Positions 8,255-17,534 of a stretch of DNA of 64,000 nucleotides are shown here, piece by piece (position 1 is the stretch's first letter; each line of letters begins with the position of its first letter). The notes beneath the pieces are model-generated. The model was given only the letters and a program-made list of their open reading frames with translations. It was not told the origin of the DNA and did no database searches. The position numbers and the translations under genes are program-made. Source of the stretch: Pseudomonas grandcourensis (GTDB taxonomy: Bacteria; Pseudomonadota; Gammaproteobacteria; Pseudomonadales; Pseudomonadaceae); assembly GCF_039909015.1 (NCBI RefSeq), contig NZ_CP150919.1:3634501-3698500 (forward strand), written 5' to 3'.

Positions 8255-11122
8255 TCATCTATAGCCAGGCGCCTGATGAGCTCGCTTATTAGATTTTGAT
8301 TTACCTCCGGCATTAGCATTCGTCCGATTAGCCAAAAACATCTGATTTTGTCGATATTGATAATACTCTTGAGCTCCTTTTCCCCGGATAGCGCCAACAA
8401 TTACGTCGTACTCGAGCGCTTCAATTTTTATATCCATTGACGACTCTTTGGTAATGCCCAGTTTTCCGACATTATTTCGCGCGAAGTCATACAAACTCCG
8501 AGCATTATTCACATCAGAGTCCGCATTTGCTAAATGGCCGCGCATATCAGCTACAAAGTCACTATCAACATGTTTTTCATTGTAGCTCGCTACATACACT
8601 GGATCTTTGGACCGCTGCTGCACATCCCATTTAACTATTTCTTGCTGCCTTGCACGCAACCTGACCATCTTTTCCAACCGAACAACATCTTTGCTGCCGA
8701 GCGGGCGAACCGATGCTGCACGATCTTTATTGTTTTTCAACAAATCTGTTGGCACACCTTTTTTGACAGCCTGCGTAGTAGTAGGTCTAAGCACCCGAAG
8801 AAAATTGCCAAACGCTGAATGCCCATCCGGATCCGCACTCAAAACCGGCTCCCCCTCACAATACGTATACGCATTCACCCCACCCTCCCCAAACGGACTG
8901 AAACTGTCCGGGCTATGAAACTTCATCAGCCGAGGGTTATAGGCACGGTACCCATTACCCAACAGTTGCCAGCCCGTTTGCGGCTCGCTGAATTCGCCGT
9001 TGTAACCCAAACCCGCGCTCACCGGCTGTTGCGCACTGGGGTGACCATAGGGCGTAAACGTAACGTGACTGGCCCCGCCGCTGGCGACCTCACTCAGTAA
9101 CGTATTTTTCTGATCAGCGACCAGCATCAACGACTTTGGGTCAGCACCTGCCTGGTGCTCGGCGAGCACAACTCCATCGCCGCGCAGGAAGCTTGTGCTG
9201 TTGCCACCCTGTTTAAGACTGGTCAGTTCACCGTCTGCAGTCAGGCCATTGTCCAGGTCATAACTCTGGCCCTGGATCACCACGCCCGACAATTGCGTGT
9301 ACGGCTCGACAAAGTAGTCATCCGCCAATTTGATATGCCGCCCGAACTCCAGGGACGCGCCGACACCATTGGTGTCGTAACTGCCCTTGGTTTTGCTGCC
9401 GTCACTCAGATGCACATCGGATTCGTTCTGGAACCGGTTGAATTTCAGCACGCCGTCAAAGTAGTAACCGGTAGGTTCATCCAGCCAGGTGGTGTAAGCA
9501 CCGAGGTAGTAGCTGTCGACCGTACCGCTGGAACCACGAGTGAGGTTGAGATCGGATTTACTGTAGCCACCCAGCAATCCCACCAGCCATTGCCCGTCGC
9601 CCGCCGGCAACGGCGCATCGGCACCGAAGGAAAGACCGTGCTGGGTTTGCTGGTAAGCCGCACCGTTCCCGCTGTCGACATCAAACTTGTTGCCGTAGGC
9701 GCGCACCCAACCTCCGGCCTTGCCTCCGTCCATTCGCACTTCACCCATGCGACTGCGCAAAGTGGTGAGCTCGCCATACCAGACGGTGGGTGCGGTGTTG
9801 AACAGCGCCAGTACCGACGCGGTCCCCGGGCTGATCGTCCGAGTCAGGGTGTTCAAGTACCAGTCGTTAGTGCCTTGCTTGATCAGGTCATAGGAGAACG
9901 CCCCCAGGTCCACCGGCCCGCCCAGAAGGGAGAAACTGGCATCACCGCCACCGATATGAACGACCGGCATGGCACCGGCGGCCACGGGCTCAAAGCCACT
10001 GGCATCAATGCTGACGCTGTGGTTGCCGGTGGCAGTGCCAGTGACGGTCAGGGTATCGACCTGGCCAAAATTGGTGTGCATGTAGAACGTACCGCCCTCA
10101 CCCGACAGACTGCCCACCGACAATTTGAAGAATTCGCCAGGGTTACCGAACTGTACACCACCGCCATTGAGCGCCAGGTTTTCAACGCTGCCGTCCCCGA
10201 CCATCACCCAGCGGGCATTGCTGTTGACAGTCAGTTGGTTGACGTTCTCGAGCCTGCCGGTCAGGGTCGATTGGTTTTGCAGGGTGATGTTGGCCGTTGC
10301 GCCTGCACCTGCGACGACATCGCCCACCAGATGGCTGTTGTCCACGGTCATGTTGGCGGTGGATGTGCCTTTGATTTCCAGGATGCGCCCGTTGCCACCG
10401 ACCAGGGTGGAGCCGTTGTTCACCTCGATCGTGGCCAGGATCGGCGCCAGGCCAAAGTCATTGACGACAATCGCCGCGCCGGTTTGACCTTCCACGCGGG
10501 TGCCGTCGAGTGCCAGGCGACTGGGCGCTCCGGCAACACCACCGGGTAAAAAGAGTACCCCTTGGGCACCTCCGCGGATCGTGCTGGCCGTTGCCGAAAC
10601 ATTGCCGGTGGAAAGCTGAACACCCGAACCGACGGCACTAATACCGGTGACCACGGTTCGTGTCAGGGTCAGATCCCCCTTGGCCCCAACCTCAATGCCA
10701 GTGGTGCCTCCGGTGATGACGCTGTCCGCAACCGTAGCCCTGGATCCCACAGGTGCCGCAGCGAGAGAGCCCAATGACAGACCTGCCCTGCTTCCGGTAA
10801 CGGTGCTGCCGTTGATCGTTGCGCTGCTATTGACCAACTCGACACCAATGCTGCTGCCAGCCGACGTCACCGTCGAACCGTTCAGGATCAAGGAGGAGCC
10901 TGATTCGGCCCGAATTTCTTTGGTCGTTGCACCGTCGGCGATCAGGCTTGCCTGATTTCGCAGCAGGTATTGGTCGGCGGCAACGCTGCCATCAATCGCC
11001 TGCGCCTCTCCATCAATGATTTTTGCCCATGAGTGTGTGCTAGCCAGCAACAAGGGCAGGAGTGTCATCCACTTCAGTGAGGCCGAAAGAGGATGTAGGG
11101 CAAAGATACGTTTAGGATTCAT
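8255..11122 (-). CDS. chimeric autotransporter / RHS core protein with polymorphic C-terminal tail
   Basis: 955 residues from the ATG at 11122, chosen because a signal peptide follows (LKWMTLLPLLLASTHSWA, cleavage near residue 34). Residues ~34-430 are a Ser/Thr/Gly-rich, repetitive pertactin-like beta-helix passenger. Residues ~470-631 look like the first half of an autotransporter beta-barrel (GGWVRAYGNKF, FGADAPL, YYLGAYTTWL, YFVEPYTQLSGVVIQGQSY). At about residue 632 (base ~9230) the frame passes straight into an RHS-type core (~632-768) with LGYNGEF, LLGNGYRAYNPRLMKFHSPD, SFSPFGEGGVNAYTYCEG and ending DPDGH. Residues 769-955 form a lower-GC tail of unknown fold, rich in K, R, N and D, in the position of RHS toxin tips. 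The barrel lacks its last strands, so normal autotransport is unlikely. No immunity-like gene lies in the 129 bases downstream. Best read as a recombination product; whether it works is unknown. Confidence 0.82.
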   Translation of the reverse strand: MNPKRIFALHPLSASLKWMTLLPLLLASTHSWAKIIDGEAQAIDGSVAADQYLLRNQASLIADGATTKEIRAESGSSLILNGSTVTSAGSSIGVELVNSSATINGSTVTGSRAGLSLGSLAAAPVGSRATVADSVITGGTTGIEVGAKGDLTLTRTVVTGISAVGSGVQLSTGNVSATASTIRGGAQGVLFLPGGVAGAPSRLALDGTRVEGQTGAAIVVNDFGLAPILATIEVNNGSTLVGGNGRILEIKGTSTANMTVDNSHLVGDVVAGAGATANITLQNQSTLTGRLENVNQLTVNSNARWVMVGDGSVENLALNGGGVQFGNPGEFFKLSVGSLSGEGGTFYMHTNFGQVDTLTVTGTATGNHSVSIDASGFEPVAAGAMPVVHIGGGDASFSLLGGPVDLGAFSYDLIKQGTNDWYLNTLTRTISPGTASVLALFNTAPTVWYGELTTLRSRMGEVRMDGGKAGGWVRAYGNKFDVDSGNGAAYQQTQHGLSFGADAPLPAGDGQWLVGLLGGYSKSDLNLTRGSSGTVDSYYLGAYTTWLDEPTGYYFDGVLKFNRFQNESDVHLSDGSKTKGSYDTNGVGASLEFGRHIKLADDYFVEPYTQLSGVVIQGQSYDLDNGLTADGELTSLKQGGNSTSFLRGDGVVLAEHQAGADPKSLMLVADQKNTLLSEVASGGASHVTFTPYGHPSAQQPVSAGLGYNGEFSEPQTGWQLLGNGYRAYNPRLMKFHSPDSFSPFGEGGVNAYTYCEGEPVLSADPDGHSAFGNFLRVLRPTTTQAVKKGVPTDLLKNNKDRAASVRPLGSKDVVRLEKMVRLRARQQEIVKWDVQQRSKDPVYVASYNEKHVDSDFVADMRGHLANADSDVNNARSLYDFARNNVGKLGITKESSMDIKIEALEYDVIVGAIRGKGAQEYYQYRQNQMFLANRTNANAGGKSKSNKRAHQAPGYR

Positions 11123-11306
11123 AAGCACCGCAAAATAAAGGCGTTGATTTGAGTCCGTCAGGGTCGATGGTTTAGCCCTACAGACAGTGGCGGCGAATTT
11201 ACCCAGAGCGTTCGGATGCGTCTGTAGGATTAATCCCAAGCATCGACTCACTCAATAACAGGCAGCAGGAAAACCGCCTCCTCCTGCTACCTGTTATTGA
11301 ATGATT

Positions 11307-13307
11307 TCAAGGTCTGGGAATTTTGCAGTGGTCGTTACCCGGGCCACCGGCAGATTCAAATACGGCAACGATAACGCTGACCGGGTCGGATGACACGGGC
11401 GTGCCGCGAACGTCGATGGAGTACTTCACAGTGCCCTTCCCCCCACTGATGGGGGGTCTAAAGGTAGGTTTCAGGCATTTTTCATAAGGAACATACCAAT
11501 CGATGCCGTTCGCTTGCTGTTGATCAGAAACGGTCACCGTCTCCTCGTGGTCGGTGTCGGCTATTACCGTGGTGCCGTCGTATTCGTAGGTCTGCCACTC
11601 CAGTTCGACATCTACGCCGGCTTTCAGGTAAGTCGACGCAGGTATATGTACGAAGATCCCATATTCAGTACTTCCCGGAGCTTTCAACCTCAGGCTGTTG
11701 CAATTGGCTACCCCGAAAGGAAAAACTGCATCGGGAAACTCTGGTTCGGGCAGATCGACGATCTCCACAAGAACGTCAATGGTGGTGCGCTTTGACTCCT
11801 GAGGGTTGGCAAAACCGGCGCGCGTCAGCGTGTAATGCAACGGTAAGTCATTCATGACTGGGATGGGCTCGATGTCACCCCACGGAATGACGAACTCGAT
11901 ATCTTCATTGGGGCCTTCAGTCCCGTCGACAACATAAGGGTTTTCGGACGAGGTGACGGCAACACCATTGTAAAAAAGCGTCAGGGTATCGCCGACTTCA
12001 GGGTCGTCGAACAATTCGATGGACGCTGTTGCATCCTTGCCGATATCGCCCACAGTCAATTCGGTACTGCTACCACTTGAACTCAAGAAGGCGATTAAAT
12101 TCAGATTCGGATTGATCGGGTCCGGATCCGGGTTGACCGGCCCTGGGATCGCGAAGTCCGTATTGACTGCAATGGCCCCTGGCGAAGCGTAGGGGTAGTC
12201 GCCCCTCAAAATCTTGTAGTCCACATTGACCGGTTGCACATGAGTGGCCGAGTTGAAGTCATACTCCTGCGCCATATGGGACCAGGGCACCGTGATAGTC
12301 AGAGGAAATGGCAAATGTACGCCGACAGAAGTCCGGGCGAGTTCCCTCGTCCCCCACTTCACCAGGATGCCGTCATCGTTGTTGTACCCGGTGTACGACT
12401 CGATATGGACCTTGGTTGGAAAAGCGGCGTCGGCCCGATCAATTACGCCATCGACGGCTAAAGGCACTGTGCAAGGCTTCAAGGCACTGGGCAGCGTGCC
12501 CAATGCAACCTGCACCGTAGCCGGTAGCGACAGTTCACCACGGTTGCCTGCCTTGTCTACCAGAATGGCCACTGCATATTGGGTTTTCGAGCCATAGGCC
12601 CTGACAGCAGCCGCAGGTACCAGCACCTTGCGATCTGCAGGCATCGCCTGCGAAAGCACGATAAAATCCGTAATATCGTCCGTCGGCAACGGCACTCTAT
12701 CCAGCCAGGCGACGTGAACCTGAACTTCGGCCCTTTTCGTCTCGATAAAATCCGGGATCACACAAAAGACGCCGTTATCGCGCGTTAAAACAGCATCGGT
12801 GATCACCGGTTTTTCAACGATATCGATCACTGCGTGTGGCGGGTCCGCCCAGAGCGGTCCGGTTCTGTCGACGGTTACCGGGGCCGATGGGGATTCTCTG
12901 TCATTCAGGTCATTCCAGTTCTTTACCCGGTAACGAAATTGAAACTTACCCTCATAGTCTTTGAAAATATCAAGAGGGATCTCCCTTGGCAGGGGAAAGG
13001 CGCTATCAGGCAGATCATCAGGCCCGGGAACATCTTCTGGAGTACCGACACGCACCCACTCGGGGGAACTTGAAAGCTGACATTCCAGTGTCAAAACATT
13101 TACCAGCCCTGAAACAGGAGGCCGTTCACTCCACAATGGAATTGAAACTTTCAACGGTGCGCCAAGTTTGTCTTTGTGGATCAACCCGTCAAGATCCCCG
13201 GACATGACGTCTACAACAGTGGGGACTATTAGATCCGCGACAAAGAACTGCTCACGATAATTGGCCCGCACCTGCTCAGCCGTTGGTTTTTCAAATGAAC
13301 TTGCCAT
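11307..13307 (-). CDS. large beta-sandwich-like hypothetical protein
   Basis: 666-residue protein with no recognised family. The ATG at 13307 has GGAGAG about eight bases upstream. There is no signal peptide or membrane segment. The sequence is rich in V, T, D, P and I and appears to consist of repeated ~100-120-residue beta-rich units, suggested by recurring phrases such as FRYRVKNWNDLNDRES, YAVAILVDKAGNRG, HYTLTRAG and VKYSIDVRGTP, each followed by P-V-T/S-V. Units like YRVKN/VDKAGN are typical of Ig-like or bacterial surface domains. It lies next to the autotransporter-RHS chimera on the same strand, 184 bases apart, and shares the lack of a signal with the FN3 protein further left. Function unknown. 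Confidence 0.7.
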   Translation of the reverse strand: MASSFEKPTAEQVRANYREQFFVADLIVPTVVDVMSGDLDGLIHKDKLGAPLKVSIPLWSERPPVSGLVNVLTLECQLSSSPEWVRVGTPEDVPGPDDLPDSAFPLPREIPLDIFKDYEGKFQFRYRVKNWNDLNDRESPSAPVTVDRTGPLWADPPHAVIDIVEKPVITDAVLTRDNGVFCVIPDFIETKRAEVQVHVAWLDRVPLPTDDITDFIVLSQAMPADRKVLVPAAAVRAYGSKTQYAVAILVDKAGNRGELSLPATVQVALGTLPSALKPCTVPLAVDGVIDRADAAFPTKVHIESYTGYNNDDGILVKWGTRELARTSVGVHLPFPLTITVPWSHMAQEYDFNSATHVQPVNVDYKILRGDYPYASPGAIAVNTDFAIPGPVNPDPDPINPNLNLIAFLSSSGSSTELTVGDIGKDATASIELFDDPEVGDTLTLFYNGVAVTSSENPYVVDGTEGPNEDIEFVIPWGDIEPIPVMNDLPLHYTLTRAGFANPQESKRTTIDVLVEIVDLPEPEFPDAVFPFGVANCNSLRLKAPGSTEYGIFVHIPASTYLKAGVDVELEWQTYEYDGTTVIADTDHEETVTVSDQQQANGIDWYVPYEKCLKPTFRPPISGGKGTVKYSIDVRGTPVSSDPVSVIVAVFESAGGPGNDHCKIPRP

Positions 13308-13570
13308 GCTTATCTCTCCAAAATCGTTTCAGTTCGGCCATGAACCGACTCATGACCTTCAAAACTTTTCTGGCAGTCCAACGCATGGCTCAATCACTGC
13401 AAAGCACTCTGTCGTTCTGCCCGGTCATGAGACCTGGGCAAATTAAGCGCCGGTTATCTAAAACGCGATACTGTCAAAGTTGACAGGTACAGGCCGGTTT
13501 ACGCTACCGTCTGGCGGAAACTTGCAAGAACTGGCACGACCCTGATGCCCCCAAAAACTGAACGACTGCG

Positions 13571-14758
13571 CTACGCCCGCAACCCCTCGAGCAAGTCCGT
13601 CACACACAGGGAAATACGTCGGCAGGCGTCCGCCAGCTTCTGCCGGTCCACCACCAGACCGATGCGAATGTGCCCCGCCGCACTCGGCCCAAACGCTTCG
13701 CCTGCCAGCACCGACACGCCATAGCCGTCCAGCAACCGCTCGGCAAAATGCTGGGCCGACAACCCGGTCTGGCGCACGTCGACCATCACGAACATGCCGC
13801 CATCGGGGCGAATCGCCCGGATGCCAGGGCACAGATCCAGACTGGCGCACACCAGATCGCGACGCTGGCGATATTCCTCTCGCATCTGCGCCACGTGCGG
13901 CAGGTTTTCATCCAGCGCCAGTTGCGCGGCGTTCTGGATGAAGTCCGGAATGCCGAACAGCATGCACAACGACAGATTCACCAAATGTTCACACAGCGAT
14001 TGCGGCCCGATCACCCAGCCCACCCGCCAGCCACTCATGGCGTGGGATTTCGACAGGCTGTTGATGGTCGCCGTGCGTTCGGCCATGCCCGGTAAACTCG
14101 CGGGGCTGATGTGTTCTCCCTCAAACAGCAGTTCGCTGTAGACCTCGTCGCTGATCAACCACAGGTCATGGCGAATGCACAATTCGGCCAGCGCTTTCCA
14201 GGCCTTCATTGGCAGGCTGGCGCCGGAGGGGTTGTTCGGGCTGTTGAGCAACATCGCGCGGGTGTTCGGCGTGATCAGTGCCGCGACATCGGCCGGATCG
14301 ACCCGAAAGCCGTTCTGCGAACGCACCGGCACCGGCACCACTTTCGCCCCGCAGGCACCGAATACGCCTTCGTAGGTCACGTACATCGGCTCGGCGACGA
14401 GCACTTCGTCCCCCGGGTCGAGCAGGCATTGCACGACCGAATACACCGCGCACTGCGCCCCGGGGAAGACGATTACGTGCTGCGCATCCACTGCCTGGCC
14501 GCTGCGTTGGCGATGATGCCGGGCGATGCTGTCGCGCAAACCCTGGCTGCCGCGCACCGCCGGGTAGTGGGTGTCGCCGGCCAGCAAACTGTCGATGGCC
14601 GCGTGCACGATGGGTTGTGGGGTGTCGAAATCCGGGTCGCCGATCGACAGCAGCAAGACATCGACACCCTGCTCGCGTAGCACCAGCGCTCGATCGTGAA
14701 TCTGCCAGGCCGCCGCTCCGTCACCGGCGATTCGTTGGGTCAAGGCTGAGTAGCGCAT
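13571..14758 (-). CDS. aruH: AruH-like PLP-dependent aminotransferase (arginine:pyruvate transaminase family)
   Basis: 395-residue fold-type I aminotransferase. Visible motifs: LLLSIGDPDFDTP at the N-terminus, NSPNNPSGASLP, SDEVYSELLFEGEH, the PLP lysine in NSLSKSHAMSGWRVGW, and PDGGMFVMVD near the C-terminus. Sequence and length agree closely with P. aeruginosa AruH, which transfers the alpha-amino group of L-arginine to pyruvate in the arginine transaminase pathway. In P. aeruginosa aruH lies with aruI (2-ketoarginine decarboxylase) and regulators; none is next to it here, so the substrate could be another amino acid. It stands alone, followed upstream by a REP pair. Confidence 0.75.
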   Translation of the reverse strand: MRYSALTQRIAGDGAAAWQIHDRALVLREQGVDVLLLSIGDPDFDTPQPIVHAAIDSLLAGDTHYPAVRGSQGLRDSIARHHRQRSGQAVDAQHVIVFPGAQCAVYSVVQCLLDPGDEVLVAEPMYVTYEGVFGACGAKVVPVPVRSQNGFRVDPADVAALITPNTRAMLLNSPNNPSGASLPMKAWKALAELCIRHDLWLISDEVYSELLFEGEHISPASLPGMAERTATINSLSKSHAMSGWRVGWVIGPQSLCEHLVNLSLCMLFGIPDFIQNAAQLALDENLPHVAQMREEYRQRRDLVCASLDLCPGIRAIRPDGGMFVMVDVRQTGLSAQHFAERLLDGYGVSVLAGEAFGPSAAGHIRIGLVVDRQKLADACRRISLCVTDLLEGLRA

Positions 14759-14853
14759 GGCGTTCTCCTGTCGCGCGTATTCCTGGCCACAACCCTATCT
14801 CAAATCGCGCAATACGGCACCTCGATCGCCGACATAGTAGGAATGGATGAACC

Positions 14854-14943
14854 TGCAGGAGCGAGCTTGCTCGCGATAGCGGTATGTCAGTCAGCATTGA
14901 AGTCGCTGACACGCCGTCATCGCGAGCAAGCTCGCTCCCACAG
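14854..14943. repeat. REP/REPIN-like inverted hairpin pair, copy B
   Basis: Left arm GCAGGAGCGAGCTTGCTCGC and right arm GCGAGCAAGCTCGCTCCCAC in inverted orientation, about 50 bases of variable sequence between. Lies between the aminotransferase start and the glycerate kinase stop. Confidence 0.85.
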
Positions 14944-14965
14944 GGATTGGGGGGTGTTCGAAGAG

Positions 14966-16102
14966 TCAGCGACTAGCCACCCGCCAGACCCGCGCCACAT
15001 CGGTCGCCCGCTCACGCAGCAAACGTGGCGCCTCGGCACAGGCCTGCTCCAGAGTCATCGGCCCGCTCGCCAGGGCAAACGCAGCGTCGATGCCATGCTC
15101 GTACAGTGCCTGATAGCCCTCGCCCAACGTGCCGGCGATGACGATGACCGGCACGCCATGTTCCCGGGCGACCCGCGCCACACCAAAGGGCGTCTTGCCG
15201 CGCAGGGTTTGCGCATCGAAACGCCCTTCACCGGTGATCACCAGGTCGGCGCCTGCAACGGCGTCGGCCAGACCCACCAGTTCGGCGACCACTTCAACAC
15301 CCGCCTTGAATTGCGCACCAAGGAACGCCTTGGCGGCAAACCCCAGGCCGCCCGCCGCGCCACTGCCCGGTTCGTCGCGCACGTCGTGGTTCAAGGCTTG
15401 CGCGCAATGGTCGGCAAAGTGCCCCAGTGCGCGGTCGAGCTGCTCAACCTGCACGGGCGAGGCGCCTTTTTGCGGGCCGAAGATCGCCGAGGCACCGTGG
15501 GGGCCGCACAGCGGGTTGTTGACGTCGGCGGCGATGTCGAAGCGCACCTGGGCCAGACGCGGATCGATGTCGCTCAGGTCGACGCGGGCCAATTGCGCCA
15601 GGGCGAGGCCGCCTGGTGAGAGCGTCTGCCCCTGGGCGTCGAGCAATTTCACGCCCAAGGCCTGCATGGCACCGGCGCCGCCGTCATTGGTCGCACTGCC
15701 GCCAATCGCCAGGATCACCCGCTGCGCACCGGCATCCAGTGCGGCGCGGATCAATTGCCCGGTCCCGAAGGTGCTGCTGATGCACGCATCCCGCTGCGCC
15801 ACCGGAACCAATTGCAAACCGCTGGCCTCGGCCATTTCGATGATCGCGGTGTGGCTCTGCGGCAACCAGCCCCAGGTGGCTTCCACCGTGGCGCCCAGCG
15901 GCCCGCGCACCAGGGTGCGGCGCTGCTCGCCTTCGCACGCGGCGAGGATCGACTCGACAGTCCCTTCCCCACCGTCGGCCATCGGGCATTTGATCAGTTG
16001 GGCATCAGGCCAGACCTGGGCCAATCCCAATGCAATGGCATCGGCCACGCCTTGGGCGCTGAGGCTGTCCTTGAACGAGTCGGGGGCGATCACGATTTTC
16101 AT
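14966..16102 (-). CDS. garK: glycerate kinase (GarK/GlxK family)
   Basis: 378-residue glycerate kinase, the usual length for the GarK/GlxK class. It phosphorylates D-glycerate to feed glucarate/galactarate or glyoxylate breakdown into central metabolism. Visible motifs: MKIVIAPDSFKDSLSA at the start, CPMADGGEGTVESILA, LAIGGSATNDGGAGAMQALG, and VITGEGRFDAQTLRGKTP. The divergent MFS transporter and a CdaR-type regulator next to it make a small acid-sugar/glycerate module. The symbol follows the family; glxK is the alternative name. Confidence 0.92.
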   Translation of the reverse strand: MKIVIAPDSFKDSLSAQGVADAIALGLAQVWPDAQLIKCPMADGGEGTVESILAACEGEQRRTLVRGPLGATVEATWGWLPQSHTAIIEMAEASGLQLVPVAQRDACISSTFGTGQLIRAALDAGAQRVILAIGGSATNDGGAGAMQALGVKLLDAQGQTLSPGGLALAQLARVDLSDIDPRLAQVRFDIAADVNNPLCGPHGASAIFGPQKGASPVQVEQLDRALGHFADHCAQALNHDVRDEPGSGAAGGLGFAAKAFLGAQFKAGVEVVAELVGLADAVAGADLVITGEGRFDAQTLRGKTPFGVARVAREHGVPVIVIAGTLGEGYQALYEHGIDAAFALASGPMTLEQACAEAPRLLRERATDVARVWRVASR

Positions 16103-16242
16103 GGGAATTCTCCAGTTCCAATGCCCACATGCTGCCAGCCGCCATGAACAATAACGCCGGGCCGCTGCACAAGCGGTTGTGAGGATTATTGTTCATTTCC
16201 ACAAAGCCCGTGGCAGACGCGTTACCTGTGGGATTTTGTCGC

Positions 16243-17364
16243 TCACGAAATTGAGTCTGACTCGGGCAGCAGTTGCACGCCCAGATACAACGCCAGCATG
16301 CCGTCCAGTCGCAACGGGTCAACCCCGCTCAGCTCGGCAATCCGCTCCATGCGATAGCGCAGGCTGTTGCGATGGATGCCCAGTGCATCGGCGCAGGCCT
16401 GGCTCTGGCCGTCGTGTTCGCACCAGCTGCGCAGGGTTGCCAGCAACTGGCCGTTGTTGTCCTTGGCAATGACCTTGCGCAGCGGATTGAGCAGTTCGTC
16501 GAGGGCGTCGTCGTTGCGGTGGCGCCAGAGCATCACCGGCAGCCGATAGCGATTGAGCGTCAGCAATCGGGAACGCGGCAATACTTCGCGCCCGTAGGCC
16601 AGCAAGTCACCGACCCGGCGATAGCAGCGGCGCAAGCCCGAAAGTCCATCGGCCTGCCCACCCACGGCAATGCGCAGGATGTTCCAGCCCAGGCCGTCGA
16701 GTTTGTCCAGCAAGCGCTCGTTCTCGACCGTCTGGCTCGCCGGCCGGCACCAGAGCAACGAGGTCTTGGCCGAGCTCACGCACCAACTGTCGGGGTGACG
16801 CGACGTCAACCAGGCGCTGAGTGCCTCGACGGTTTGCCCTGGCGCGTGCTCAAGGCCCAGTTCGAACAGGTACGGCACCCGGGTCATCTGGGGCTTGAGG
16901 CCCAACTGCTGCGCTTCATCGACCAGTCGCGGAGCATCCCCGGCTTCGCTGAGCAACAACGCCAGCAGATCATCGCAGCGCTGGCGTCGCCATTGTTGTT
17001 CGGCCTGCTGATTGCGCTGGCCCACCAGCATTTCGGCGGTCATGCGCACCAGCTCGCCGTAGGTGCGCAGTTGCTCGGGTTCCCCGGTGATGCCCAGTAC
17101 GCCGATCAGGCGCTGGTCGAGCATCAGCGGCAGGTTGATACCCGGCTGCACGCCCTTGAGATGAATCGCCGTCTGCGCATCGATCTCCACCACCCGGCCA
17201 TTGGCCAGGACCAGTTGCGCGCCTTCATGCCGGGTGTTGACCCGCTCCGGCTCACCGCTGCCCAGGATCAAGCCCTGGCTGTCCATGACGTTGACGTTGT
17301 ACGGCAGGATGGCCATCGCCCGGTCGACGATGTCCTGGGCCAGGTCGTGATCGAGTTCGAACAT
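16243..17364 (-). CDS. cdaR: CdaR-type sugar diacid / glycerate regulator
   Basis: 373 residues from the ATG at 17364, which has AAGGA about eight bases before it. The N-terminal ~130 residues are the diacid-recognition domain (LAQDIVDRAMAILPYNVNVMD, GVQPGINLPLMLDQRLIGVLG). The C-terminus is a PucR/CdaR HTH (LRSWCEHDGQSQACADALGI, then HRNSLRYRMERIAELSGVDP). In enterobacteria CdaR activates glucarate, galactarate and glycerate genes. It lies between glycerate kinase (same strand, 140 bases downstream) and a divergent MFS permease, both likely targets. Confidence 0.88.
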   Translation of the reverse strand: MFELDHDLAQDIVDRAMAILPYNVNVMDSQGLILGSGEPERVNTRHEGAQLVLANGRVVEIDAQTAIHLKGVQPGINLPLMLDQRLIGVLGITGEPEQLRTYGELVRMTAEMLVGQRNQQAEQQWRRQRCDDLLALLLSEAGDAPRLVDEAQQLGLKPQMTRVPYLFELGLEHAPGQTVEALSAWLTSRHPDSWCVSSAKTSLLWCRPASQTVENERLLDKLDGLGWNILRIAVGGQADGLSGLRRCYRRVGDLLAYGREVLPRSRLLTLNRYRLPVMLWRHRNDDALDELLNPLRKVIAKDNNGQLLATLRSWCEHDGQSQACADALGIHRNSLRYRMERIAELSGVDPLRLDGMLALYLGVQLLPESDSIS

Positions 17365-17534
17365 GCAAGTGATCCTTGAAGACAGTGATGGAACGGGTTG
17401 TTCACCCGCACAGGCCTTGGTAACAAACCCTGTGCTCAGGCACAAAGACAGCCACCCTGAGGGTGGTCGAGACTCTCTGGGCGATCAACGTTACCCTTTG
17501 CATCGCAAAAAATCATAATAAAGAGAGAGCCGCC

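Noticed and set aside
9155..10549. 464-residue open frame opposite the autotransporter part
   Set aside because: Shadow frame with odd composition; the minus-strand frame has signal peptide, family motifs and good codon use.
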